A stretch of 64,000 nucleotides of DNA from assembly GCF_004402695.1 (NCBI RefSeq), contig NZ_SOFL01000008.1, positions 215,059-279,058 on the forward strand, given 5' to 3'. The notes below the pieces were generated by a model. It worked only from the letters and a program-made list of their open reading frames with translations, ran no database searches and was not told the DNA's origin. This document shows, piece after piece, positions 1 through 7,838 of the stretch (the stretch's first letter is position 1; every line of letters starts with the position of its first letter). This stretch comes from Cryobacterium adonitolivorans. GTDB taxonomy: Bacteria > Actinomycetota > Actinomycetes > Actinomycetales > Microbacteriaceae. The position numbers and the translations under genes were made by a program.

Positions 1-833
1 GAGGCCTCCGGCGAGGCCAGGAAAACATAGGCGGAGGCGAGTTCTGCGGGCTGCCCGGCCCGGCCCAGCGGCGTGTCCTGGCCGAAGGTGGGCAGCGTGT
101 CCGGCCAGGAGGTCGCCGGGATCAGCGGGGTCCAGATAGGGCCGGGAGCTACGGCGTTCACGCGCACCCCGGTGGAGCCCAGCTGCTGCGCGAGCGCCTG
201 GGTGAATGCCACCAGCGCGGCCTTGGTCATCGCGTAGTCGATGAGCTGCGGCGAGGGGCTCGACGCCTGTATTGAGGATGTGGAGATGATTGACGAGCCG
301 GGCGCCAGATGCGGGACGGCGGTGCGCGCGATCCACAGGGTGGCGTACAGGTTGGTCTTGAAAACCCGGTCGAATTCCTTCGTGGACAGGTTTTCCAGGC
401 CGTCGCGGTTCTCCTGGTAGGCGGCGTTGAGCACCAGGATGTCCAGCCCGCCGAGGGTGGCGACGGTCTCGTTCACGATGGAGATACAGTGCCCCTCCTC
501 GCGAATGTCGCCGGGAAGCAGCAAGGCGGTGCGACCTGCGGCGCGGACCAGGGCTGCGGTGTCCTCGGCGTCTTCCTGCTCCTCGGCCAGGTAGGAGATG
601 GCCACGTCGGCACCTTCCCTGGCGTAGGCGATGGCGACGGCGCGGCCGATCCCGGAGTCGCCTCCGGTGATCAAGGCGCGCCTGCCGGTGAGCTTGCCGC
701 TGCCCTCATAGGTGTTCTCACCGTGGTCGGGGCGAGGTTCGGTCGCGGCGGTGAGTCCGGGCTGGTCCTGCTCCTGCCTGGGGAAGCCAGCGGAGAAGTA
801 CTTGGTGGTGGGGTCTTCGCTCGGGTTCGTCAT
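1..833 (-). CDS. SDR family oxidoreductase, partial (3' end outside window)
   Basis: This is an NAD(P)-dependent short-chain dehydrogenase whose C-terminus lies beyond base 1. The reading frame is open from an ATG at 833, with an AAGGAA ribosome site just upstream. The first ~45 residues are a polar extension ending in HGENTYEGSGKL, as in the YghA/YdaD-type long SDRs found in stress regulons. The cofactor motif TGGDSGIGRAVA follows, then the LNAAY motif and the catalytic YAMTK (Tyr-x-x-x-Lys). The substrate cannot be told from sequence. It reads in the same direction as the membrane protein and PRC-barrel genes behind it, which suggests a shared stress or envelope role (inference). Confidence 0.9.
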   Translation of the reverse strand, partial: MTNPSEDPTTKYFSAGFPRQEQDQPGLTAATEPRPDHGENTYEGSGKLTGRRALITGGDSGIGRAVAIAYAREGADVAISYLAEEQEDAEDTAALVRAAGRTALLLPGDIREEGHCISIVNETVATLGGLDILVLNAAYQENRDGLENLSTKEFDRVFKTNLYATLWIARTAVPHLAPGSSIISTSSIQASSPSPQLIDYAMTKAALVAFTQALAQQLGSTGVRVNAVAPGPIWTPLIPATSWPDTLPTFGQDTPLGRAGQPAELASAYVFLASPEA

Positions 834-898
834 GAGTGGTGTTCCTTGTTGAAGGGTAGGGCCCGGGTCAAGCGCGACCCGGGCCGAGGGTGAAGCTT

Positions 899-1450
899 TT
901 AGCGCTTGAAGAGGCGCTGCAGCCTGCCGCCGGTGGCTTCGGGCCGCTGCTGTTCCCCTTGCTGGGCGGCGAGCACGATCAGGATGAGCGTGACGGCGGG
1001 AGTGACCCACTGCAGGATGCGCTGCTGGTTCTGCGCTGACGCCAGCTCGTCGGGGGTGCCCTCCGCGGGCTCGGTGGTGCCCTCGACGGGTTCGCCGGCG
1101 TTGGCGCCCATCTTCATGCCGACAACGCCGGAGTAGACGCTTGCGCCGACGGCGACCAGGGTGAGGGCCAACTTGACTCCGGTGTTGACTCTCCCCTCCC
1201 GCTGCAGGGCGAGGCGTTCCGTGTTGCCGAGGATCAGGCCAGCCCCGCCGATGCCGTGCGCGGCCATGGCCGCCCACTGCACTGGAGCCCAGTGCTTCCA
1301 GCCCACGCTGGACACTGCGAGCCGTTCCCGGGGGCTGCTCACCGATGCTGCGGCGCTGTTGAGCCCCACCGCCCCCATCAGCGAACCACCGAACCAGGCT
1401 GCCAGGCCGACATCGTGAAAGCTTCGAACGAGAGTGTTGCGTGACGACAT
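899..1450 (-). CDS. hypothetical membrane protein (183 aa)
   Basis: The protein has about four hydrophobic stretches: residues ~15-35, 55-75, 90-110 and 145-162. The ~35 residues between the last two are Gly/Glu/Thr/Pro-rich, and the tail is basic (RLQRLFKR). The N-terminal part, with FHDVGLAAWFGGSLMG, looks like small actinobacterial membrane proteins found beside stress genes, but I do not recognise a named family. It lies between an SDR and a PRC-barrel gene, all on the minus strand, so co-expression is plausible. Confidence 0.75.
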   Translation of the reverse strand: MSSRNTLVRSFHDVGLAAWFGGSLMGAVGLNSAAASVSSPRERLAVSSVGWKHWAPVQWAAMAAHGIGGAGLILGNTERLALQREGRVNTGVKLALTLVAVGASVYSGVVGMKMGANAGEPVEGTTEPAEGTPDELASAQNQQRILQWVTPAVTLILIVLAAQQGEQQRPEATGGRLQRLFKR

Positions 1451-1562
1451 ACGGATACTCCTCGTGATTGTGGGGCAGTTATGAGTGAGACGGTTCTCGG
1501 GTGGGAAACGTCATGAAGAATATGGAACGGTTTGGGCCTTCGCGGCGACCCGTCACGACATC

Positions 1563-1592
1563 AGGCCCCGGGGGCGTGAGGTCCCCGGGGCT
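1563..1592 (-). terminator. GC-rich hairpin after the PRC-barrel gene
   Basis: GCCCCGGG and CCCCGGGGC arms face each other across a short loop, directly after the stop of the PRC-barrel gene. No T-run follows on the minus strand, so this is a candidate terminator or mRNA-end stabiliser rather than a canonical one. Confidence 0.4.
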
Positions 1593-1608
1593 CGATAACA
1601 GTGCGGTG

Positions 1609-2430
1609 CTAGTGAGTGTCGTCGCGGGAGCGGTTGCCCTTGCGGTCGGCGTCTGACGCGTCGTAGTCGATCTCTTCCTTGCGCACCTCTTCGGAGACCC
1701 GCTGGTCCTCGGTCACCGTCTCGGTGCCCAGGCGGACCCGCTCCACCGGAACGGTTTCCTTGTCCACCACGACGCGCTCCTCGGTGAGCTGGACTTCGTG
1801 CTCCTCGTCGCTGAGGTCGGGGCCGGAGGTGGCGTTGCCCCGGTTCGCGTCGGTGATGGGTTCGCGCTCGAGGGTGACTTCCTCATGGCTCACCGGCACA
1901 GTGACGGTTTGGTTCTCCGTAACCACGTGCTTGCGCAGCCGAGCTCGGCCCGCGTCCACCTGCTCTGTGCCCACGCGCAGCTGCTCTTCAGAGCGGGTCA
2001 TCGCGTCATCCGTGGTGGGGCCGGAGGTGTCGTACCCTTCGGTGCGCCGGTCGCCGACGGTGGCATTCGTCTGCGTGCCGGCGTAGTCCGCATCGCGGTC
2101 CGTCGTGCTCGATCCGCCGAGCTTGTAGTACTTGTAGAGGGCGTCTTCATCGGCGCTCTCCAGTGAGCCGTCGGTGTCGATCCGCGGGGCATCCTTAACG
2201 AAACTCTTGTCGAAGCCGATACGCAGCTCGTCGCCGGTCCAGTCGGCGCTGTCGAGCGGCGCGAAGGATTCGCTGGTTCCGAACAGTCCGGTCTTGACAG
2301 TTACCCAGCTGGGCTGGTTGGTGGACGAGTCCAGATACACCTGGCCGACCGTGCCGACCTTGCGGCCCTCGGTGTCCACGACGTTTGCACCGATGAGTGA
2401 ATCGATGTTGTTGGTGTTGATCATTGTCAT
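1609..2430 (-). CDS. PRC-barrel and DUF2382 (YsnF/AvaK-type) protein
   Basis: The N-terminal ~80 residues form a PRC-barrel domain (IDSLIGANVVDTEGRKVGTV...). The C-terminal ~120 residues are a DUF2382 repeat region with the characteristic E.(L/V)RVGTEQVDAGRARLRK core and mirrored EEV.LEREPI / ERVVVDKETVPVERVRLG strands. Such proteins are soluble, very acidic and linked to general stress in actinobacteria and firmicutes; no enzymatic activity is known. The ATG at 2430 has an AGGAAGAGAG ribosome site, so I prefer it to the in-frame codon 21 bases further out. Length is 273 aa, usual for the family. Confidence 0.9.
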   Translation of the reverse strand: MTMINTNNIDSLIGANVVDTEGRKVGTVGQVYLDSSTNQPSWVTVKTGLFGTSESFAPLDSADWTGDELRIGFDKSFVKDAPRIDTDGSLESADEDALYKYYKLGGSSTTDRDADYAGTQTNATVGDRRTEGYDTSGPTTDDAMTRSEEQLRVGTEQVDAGRARLRKHVVTENQTVTVPVSHEEVTLEREPITDANRGNATSGPDLSDEEHEVQLTEERVVVDKETVPVERVRLGTETVTEDQRVSEEVRKEEIDYDASDADRKGNRSRDDTH

Positions 2431-2526
2431 TTCTCTCTTCCTGCTTCTCACACCGAACGGGTTGTTCGACGCTGGTGGGGCGGTGGATCGAATTGAGGAT
2501 TATTCGTGTGGCGAGGGTGGCGCGGC

Positions 2527-3186
2527 CTATCGGCCGAGCCCGGCCTTGTCTACCTTGCGGTGGAACCGCATCCCGGCCATGCCGCCGAGGATGGCGCCGC
2601 CCAGGCTGACGAGTGCGATCACAAGTGCCGTGATAATGCTGCCCAGCGCGAGGTCGCCCTCGTTGACGGGGATTCGGGGGAAACTGTTGAGGTCGGCCAG
2701 AATGTTGAACTGGCTTCCCGCAATGGCTCCCACGATTGCAAGCACCACGGCGATGATGAGCGCCCACAACCAAACGGCGATGCCCTGCTTGATGCCGTCA
2801 AATCGCGCCATCCGGCCGGCCACGTAGCCGCCGCAGTAGTACGCGACAAAGACGACGACGGCCAGGGCGATGGCGCCGATCAGGCCGACGGTCTCGGCGT
2901 TCTGGGCCGCAGCCTCCGAGGTCTCTGCCGGGTCGACCTCGGCGCCCAGGCCGACGGCCGCACCAGCTCCTGCGACCAAGGCGGTGAGAAGCACGGCCGC
3001 ACCGGTGGCGGTCAGCCAACCGAAGAAAGCCGCGCCGAATTTCATGCCGCCGAACTGAGCCTTTTCCTTGGCGAGGACATCCTCGCGGATGGTGTTTCCG
3101 CTGGTCGCCGCGTGGGCGGCCGGCTGGGTGTCGCCGGATGAGTTGGGTGGGGGACCCTGTCCGGGTTCGTTCTGCGCTGACGTCAT
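2527..3186 (-). CDS. hypothetical membrane protein (YrzE-like)
   Basis: The protein has 219 aa. A polar, Gln/Pro/Gly-rich N-terminus of ~45 residues precedes five hydrophobic helices: about 50-75, 95-120, 137-157, 175-198 and the C-terminal glycine-rich helix with GGAILGGMAGMRFHRK. The arrangement matches small membrane proteins often found beside PRC-barrel/DUF2382 genes in Microbacteriaceae. The ATG at 3186 follows AGGAGAACCTC, a good ribosome site. Function is unknown. The polar tail and helix pattern suggest an envelope stress role, but that is inference from its neighbours. Confidence 0.75.
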   Translation of the reverse strand: MTSAQNEPGQGPPPNSSGDTQPAAHAATSGNTIREDVLAKEKAQFGGMKFGAAFFGWLTATGAAVLLTALVAGAGAAVGLGAEVDPAETSEAAAQNAETVGLIGAIALAVVVFVAYYCGGYVAGRMARFDGIKQGIAVWLWALIIAVVLAIVGAIAGSQFNILADLNSFPRIPVNEGDLALGSIITALVIALVSLGGAILGGMAGMRFHRKVDKAGLGR

Positions 3187-3363
3187 GAGGTTCTCCTTCG
3201 AACGATGGTGCCTGGTTGAACGAGTACATCGGAGAGGCCGATGATGCGCCTCTGTCCGAATAACGGGCTACCTTTCTCAGACGGACTGACGCGGCGTATC
3301 GTCACGCTCGGCGCCGAACTTTTCTCACTTTTCGTCATTCCTCTGGCCATTGGGCGACGGCGG

Positions 3364-3660
3364 TCAGCTGTAGTACAGAGCCACCGGGCGGCAGTCGATC
3401 TCGCGCACCTCAACCTGGGTGTCAGTGACGAGTTCGAGCACGTCGGCGCGCCTGATCAGGTCAGCCGGCGCATCCGCCACGACCCGGCCGTCGCGCATGG
3501 CGACGACGATGCGGTCGGAGTGGGTCGGGGCGAAGTTGATGTCGTGCAGTACATCGAGCGTTCTCGCGAGATCGCCCGACGCCGCCGTGTCGAACGCCGA
3601 TCGGGTCGCGGTTCCCGCCGGGTCGACACTCGACCCGACGCCGGGCGGGCCTGTCACCCT
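3364..3660 (-). pseudogene. remnant of an iron-siderophore ABC transporter ATPase (FepC/CeuD-like)
   Basis: About 65 C-terminal residues are recognisable: LHDINFA, then SDRIV.AMRDGRVVADAPADLI, then VEVREIDCRPVALYYS. In FepC-type ATPases this stretch follows the Walker B and D-loop and ends the protein. The Walker A, signature and Walker B parts are absent; upstream residues are unrelated low-complexity sequence. The permease and binding-protein genes of such a transporter are not in the window. A palindromic repeat begins ten bases beyond the upstream edge. This is a decayed gene end, not a working ATPase. Confidence 0.75.
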
Positions 3661-3670
3661 CGCGCCCTAG

Positions 3671-3762
3671 GCATAATTCCTGCAATTTCCCCTTCAGACC
3701 GGCATCGGATGCCGGAATTTCGCGGGTGGGTGCCACTGCGGCGAAATTCTGCAGGAGTTGCG
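3671..3762. repeat. family A palindromic element, copy 1 (~92 bp)
   Basis: The terminal inverted repeats are GCATAATTCCTGCAATTT and AAATTCTGCAGGAGTTGCGC, enclosing a GC-rich core. The same ends and nearly the same length recur at 31228-31319 and 57492-57584. No target-site duplication is visible. It lies against the FepC-like remnant. Confidence 0.8.
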
Positions 3763-3795
3763 CATCCCGACCACCGTGCTGCCGACGACGACGGG

Positions 3796-4209
3796 TCAGG
3801 CGGAGGCTCGGCGGGAGATAGCCCGATCGAACTCGCCGCCGGCGGGCACGATCTCCTTACCGAGCGGTGCGAGCGAGACGGGCACCATCTTGAAGTCGGC
3901 GATGCCGAGCGGGATGCCAATGATGGTGACGCAGAGCGCGATGCCGGAGACGATGTGCGCGAGGGCGAGCCACCAGCCGGCCAGGATCACCCAGATCACG
4001 TTGCCGAGGAACGAAAAGGCTCCGCTTGACGGTTTGGCGACGACGGTTCGGCCGAACGGCCAGAGCGCGTAAACGCCGATGCGGAACGAAGCGATGCCCC
4101 AGGGGATCGTGATGATCAGGATGCAGAGCACGACGCCGGCAGCGACGTAGCCCAGGAAGAGCCAGAAGCCGGAGAGGACAAGCCAGATGACGTTGAGGAG
4201 TGTGCGCAC
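3796..4209 (-). CDS. YccF domain-containing inner membrane protein
   Basis: The 137-residue protein carries two tandem YccF (DUF307) units. Each has the pattern N.IW.ILAGWWLAL.H...GIALC.TIIGIPLGIA: residues ~5-50 (LLNVIWLVLSGFWLFL...ITIPWGIASF) and ~68-110 (LGNVIWVILAGWWLAL...IIGIPLGIADF). Four transmembrane helices are predicted. YccF proteins are widespread, small and of unknown function. The C-terminus (EFDRAISRRASA) is slightly longer than usual. It stands alone, between a strong terminator upstream and a palindromic repeat downstream. Confidence 0.9.
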   Translation of the reverse strand: MRTLLNVIWLVLSGFWLFLGYVAAGVVLCILIITIPWGIASFRIGVYALWPFGRTVVAKPSSGAFSFLGNVIWVILAGWWLALAHIVSGIALCVTIIGIPLGIADFKMVPVSLAPLGKEIVPAGGEFDRAISRRASA

Positions 4210-4246
4210 GGGGGAATTTTACCGCCGCCCTGTCCGGCCTGCACGA

Positions 4247-4317
4247 GGTCTCGACTGGCTCGACCAACGGGTCCTTGCGCGGGATCGACTCGCGGGTCTC
4301 GACAGGCTCGGCCGACG
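4247..4317. repeat. family E REP-like units (two, same orientation)
   Basis: Two ~23-bp units lie here: GGTCTCGACTGGCTCGACCA at 4247 and GGTCTCGACAGGCTCGGCCG at 4295. The same word recurs as inverted pairs at 13711-13806, 56880-56945 and 58688-58757. They sit in the gap between the yccF-like gene and the ackA terminator. Confidence 0.75.
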
Positions 4318-4357
4318 GACGGCGCGGGACTCACGGGCAGGGGGAACAGGACTGAGA

Positions 4358-4406
4358 TGCGGAAAATCCCGCCTTCGTTGTGGGAACGAAGGCGGGATTT
4401 TCCGCA
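4358..4406. terminator. strong bidirectional terminator after ackA
   Basis: A perfect 22-bp inverted repeat (4358-4379 and 4385-4406) with a 5-base loop lies just past the ackA stop codon. The arms carry AAAA/TTTT inside the stem, as in hairpins that work in either direction. It closes the xfp-pta-ackA transcription unit. Confidence 0.9.
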
Positions 4407-4429
4407 CCTCGAGTGCTGGAAGCCGGGGG

Positions 4430-5623
4430 CTAGATGACGGCCTGGGTTTCGCGGGCGATTTCGAGCTCCTCGTTGGTGGGGATGACGAGCACGGTGACGC
4501 GGGAGGCATCCGTCGACACGACGCGGGCGACGCGCGAGAACGGGTCGTTGCGCGCCGGGTCGATCTCGATACCGAGGCCCTCGAGGCCGCGCAGGGCGCC
4601 CTCGCGGATGATGCCGGAGTTCTCGCCGACACCGGCGGTGAAGACGATCACGTCGAGGCCGCCGAGCTGGGCCATGTAATTGCCCACGTAGCCCTTGATG
4701 CGGTGGTAGTAGACGTCGAGCGCGGCCTGGGACACGGCGTCGCCGGCCACGGCGGCGTCTTCGACGTCGCGCATGTCACCGTTGCCGGTAAGGGCGAGCA
4801 TTCCGCTCTTCTTATTGAGGAGGGTGTCGAGGTCGTCGATCGACAGGCCGGCCTTGCGGTGCAGGTGGAACAGCACGGCGGGGTCGATGTCGCCGGAGCG
4901 GGTGCCCATGACCAGGCCCTGCAGCGGGGTCAGGCCCATCGAGGTGTCGATGGACTTGCCGCCGTCGACGGCGGTGGCCGAGGCACCGTTGCCGAGGTGC
5001 AGCACGATGGTCTTCAGCTCGCTCAGGGGACGGCCGAGGAACTCGGCGGCGGCCTCTGAGACGAACTTGTGCGAGGTGCCGTGGAAGCCGTACCGGCGGA
5101 TGCTGTGCTCCGCGGCCAGGGCCGGGTCGATCGCGTAGGTGTACGCGGCCGGCGACATGGTGAGGTGGAACGAGGTGTCGAAGACGGCCACGTGCGGCAC
5201 GTCGGGGAAGTTCGAGCGGGCGGCGACAATGGCTTGCACGTGCGCCGGGTTGTGCAGCGGGGCGAGGTCGGCGAGGTCGCTGATCTGCTGCTGAACGGCG
5301 TCGTCGATCACGGTGGGTCCGGTGAAGATGCTGCCGCCCTGCACGACGCGGTGGCCCACGGCGATGAGGTTGGCGTCGGTCAGCTGCGGGCCGTGCTCGG
5401 CGAACGCGGCGATCATCACGTCGAAACCGGCGGTGTGGTCGGGGATCGGCAGGTTGCGCTCCTGGCGGCCGGCGTCCGAGGCGGTGTTGGTGTGGCGGGC
5501 GTGTCCGGTGCCCTCACCGATGCGCTCGACGAGTCCACCGGCCAGTTCGGTCTCGGTGTCGATGTCGATCAGCTGGTACTTGAACGAGGACGAGCCGGAG
5601 TTGATGACGAGGATGGCGGTCAT
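4430..5623 (-). CDS. ackA: acetate kinase
   Basis: AckA transfers the phosphate of acetyl phosphate to ADP, giving acetate and ATP. The N-terminal phosphate loop NSGSSSFK (residues 7-14), the FHGTSHKFV segment with the catalytic His, and the GVGENSG adenine-site motif near residue 320 are all present. Length (397 aa) is standard. Its ATG at 5623 overlaps the pta stop by four bases, so translation is probably coupled. With pta and the phosphoketolase upstream it forms the end of a pathway from pentose or fructose phosphates to acetate. A 22-bp-stem terminator follows. Confidence 0.97.
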   Translation of the reverse strand: MTAILVINSGSSSFKYQLIDIDTETELAGGLVERIGEGTGHARHTNTASDAGRQERNLPIPDHTAGFDVMIAAFAEHGPQLTDANLIAVGHRVVQGGSIFTGPTVIDDAVQQQISDLADLAPLHNPAHVQAIVAARSNFPDVPHVAVFDTSFHLTMSPAAYTYAIDPALAAEHSIRRYGFHGTSHKFVSEAAAEFLGRPLSELKTIVLHLGNGASATAVDGGKSIDTSMGLTPLQGLVMGTRSGDIDPAVLFHLHRKAGLSIDDLDTLLNKKSGMLALTGNGDMRDVEDAAVAGDAVSQAALDVYYHRIKGYVGNYMAQLGGLDVIVFTAGVGENSGIIREGALRGLEGLGIEIDPARNDPFSRVARVVSTDASRVTVLVIPTNEELEIARETQAVI

Positions 5624-7836
5624 ACTGCTGCCACCACCGCTCGGAGCGATGCGGCCTGGATGGCGGTGATCGCCACGGTGTTCACGATGTCCTGCACGAG
5701 GGCTCCTCTGGAAAGGTCGTTGATGGGTTTGCGCAGGCCCTGCAGGACGGGGCCGATCGCCACGGCGCCAGCGCTGCGCTGCACCGCCTTATAGGTGTTG
5801 TTGCCGGTGTTGAGGTCGGGGAAGATGAACACGTTCGCCTTGCCGGCGACCTCGGATTCCGGCATCTTGGCGGCGGCCACAGCGGCATCCGCCGCGGCGT
5901 CGTACTGAATCGGGCCTTCGACGGCGAGGTCGGGGCGGCGTTCGCGAACGATCGCGGTGGCCTCCCGCACCTTTTCTACATCTGCTCCGTTGCCGGAGAC
6001 GCCGGTGGAGTACGACAGCATCGCGATGCGCGGGTCGATGCCGAACTCGATGGCCGTCTCCGACGCCGAGATGGCGATGTCGGCGAGCTGGGCGGCGGTG
6101 GGGTCGGGGTTGACCGCGCAGTCGCCGTAGACGAGCACACGGTCGGCCAGGGCCATCAGGAACACGCTCGAGACCACGGACACGCCGGGGCGGGTCTTGA
6201 TGATCTCGAAGCTGGGCCGGATGGTGTGCGCGGTGGTGTGTGACGCGCCGGAGACCATGCCGTCGGCCAGGCCGAGCTGCACCATCATGGTGCCGAAGTA
6301 TGAGACGTCGGTGACGACGTCGCGGGCCTGGTCGATGGTGACGCCCTTGTGGGAGCGCAGCCGCGCGTATTCCTCGGCGAAGCGCATGCGCAGCACGTCG
6401 TCGAACGGGCTGATGACCTGCGCCTTGGCGATGTCCAGGCCCAGGCCGATGGCGCGCGAGCGCACCTCGAACTCCTCGCCGAGGATGATCAGGTCGGCCA
6501 CGTCGCGGGCCAGCAGGGTGGCGGCGGCGCGCAGCACGCGGTCGTCGTCACCCTCGGGCAGTACGATGCGCATGCGATTCTGCCTGGCGCGCTCGAGCAG
6601 GGTGTACTCGAACATCAGCGGGGTGACCACGTCGGCGCGGCTCACCTTGAGCCGATCGAGCAGGGCGGCACCGTCGACGTGCTGCTCGAACAACGCCAGG
6701 GCGGTGTCGTGCTTACGCTGCGAGTCGGCGGCCAGGCGGCCTCGGGTGTGGGTGATGCGCAGGGCCGCCTCGTAGGAGGCCAGGTCGGTGCGGATGATCG
6801 GCACCGACGGGGCGAGGCCCTTCATGAGCTGTTCGATGGACTCGGGCAGCGCGAAACCGCCGACGAGAACGACACCGGCCAGCGACGGGAAGGTGGCCGA
6901 CGAGTTGGCCATCAGGGCCGCCAGCAGCACCTCAGGGCGGTCGCTCGGGATGACGACGACGGCGCCCTCGGCGAGGCGGGGAAGCACGTTGACCATCGAC
7001 ATGGCGGCCACGACGACGCTGAGCGCCTCGCGGGAAAGCAGTTCGGGGTCGCCCTGCACCAGGGTGCCGTGGGTGGCTTCGAGGATGGTCTTCATGCTCG
7101 GGGCCACGAGGAACGCGTCTTCGGGGATGGCCCAGACGGGCACGACGGCGGCGTGCAACGCATCCGCGGTGGCCGGGGTGTTGTCGACGCCCTCGCGCAC
7201 CGCGGCGATGAGGCCGTTGAGGTTGGCGGGGTCGGCGCGGTTGACCACGACGCCGAGCAGCGAGACGTGTTCTGACGCGAGTTCGGTCAGGGCCACATCG
7301 GTGAGCTGGCGGATGTCGTCACTGGTGCGCGGTTCGCTCTGGCCGAGCTGGTCGCTCTGGTTGAGTCCCTCGCCCTGGCCGAAGGCCACCCGGCCGGCGA
7401 GCACGAGCAGCACCGGCACTCCGAGGTTCGCGGCGATGCGGGCGTTGTAGGCCAATTCGGTGGGGCTGCCGACGTCGGTGAAGTCGCTGCCGATGACCAC
7501 GACGGCGTCGCACTGCGCTTCGACGGCCTTGTAGCGGGCCACGATGCGCGAGAGCGCGGCATCCGGGTCGGCGTGCACGTCGTCGTAGGTGACGCCAACG
7601 CACTCGTCGTAGCTGAGCGCCGGCTGCGCGACGGGATGGTCGCCGACGGGTTTGCGGGCCTGCAGGTGATTGAGCAGGAGTTCGAGCACGTAGTCGGGCT
7701 TGTGCTTGGAACGAGCGATGGGTCGGAAGACGCCCACCCGCTCGATGGAGTGCAACAGGGTGTCGAGAACGCCGAGTGCGATAGTGGATTTGCCGGTATT
7801 TCCCTCGGCGGAGGTGATGTAAATGCTTCGAGCCAC
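5620..7836 (-). CDS. pta: phosphate acetyltransferase, long form
   Basis: Pta interconverts acetyl-CoA and acetyl phosphate. At 738 aa this is the long three-domain form: an N-terminal BioD-like P-loop domain (NTGKST, residues ~13-18), a DRTGG-type regulatory domain near residues 215-330, and the C-terminal PTA/PTB catalytic domain from ~405. Catalytic-domain motifs include LPEGDD, SGASHTTAHTIRP and FPDLNTGN. Translation starts at a GTG only two bases after the phosphoketolase stop, and the end overlaps ackA by four bases. The three genes are clearly one operon. Confidence 0.97.
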   Translation of the reverse strand: MARSIYITSAEGNTGKSTIALGVLDTLLHSIERVGVFRPIARSKHKPDYVLELLLNHLQARKPVGDHPVAQPALSYDECVGVTYDDVHADPDAALSRIVARYKAVEAQCDAVVVIGSDFTDVGSPTELAYNARIAANLGVPVLLVLAGRVAFGQGEGLNQSDQLGQSEPRTSDDIRQLTDVALTELASEHVSLLGVVVNRADPANLNGLIAAVREGVDNTPATADALHAAVVPVWAIPEDAFLVAPSMKTILEATHGTLVQGDPELLSREALSVVVAAMSMVNVLPRLAEGAVVVIPSDRPEVLLAALMANSSATFPSLAGVVLVGGFALPESIEQLMKGLAPSVPIIRTDLASYEAALRITHTRGRLAADSQRKHDTALALFEQHVDGAALLDRLKVSRADVVTPLMFEYTLLERARQNRMRIVLPEGDDDRVLRAAATLLARDVADLIILGEEFEVRSRAIGLGLDIAKAQVISPFDDVLRMRFAEEYARLRSHKGVTIDQARDVVTDVSYFGTMMVQLGLADGMVSGASHTTAHTIRPSFEIIKTRPGVSVVSSVFLMALADRVLVYGDCAVNPDPTAAQLADIAISASETAIEFGIDPRIAMLSYSTGVSGNGADVEKVREATAIVRERRPDLAVEGPIQYDAAADAAVAAAKMPESEVAGKANVFIFPDLNTGNNTYKAVQRSAGAVAIGPVLQGLRKPINDLSRGALVQDIVNTVAITAIQAASLRAVVAAV

Positions 7837-7838
7837 GG

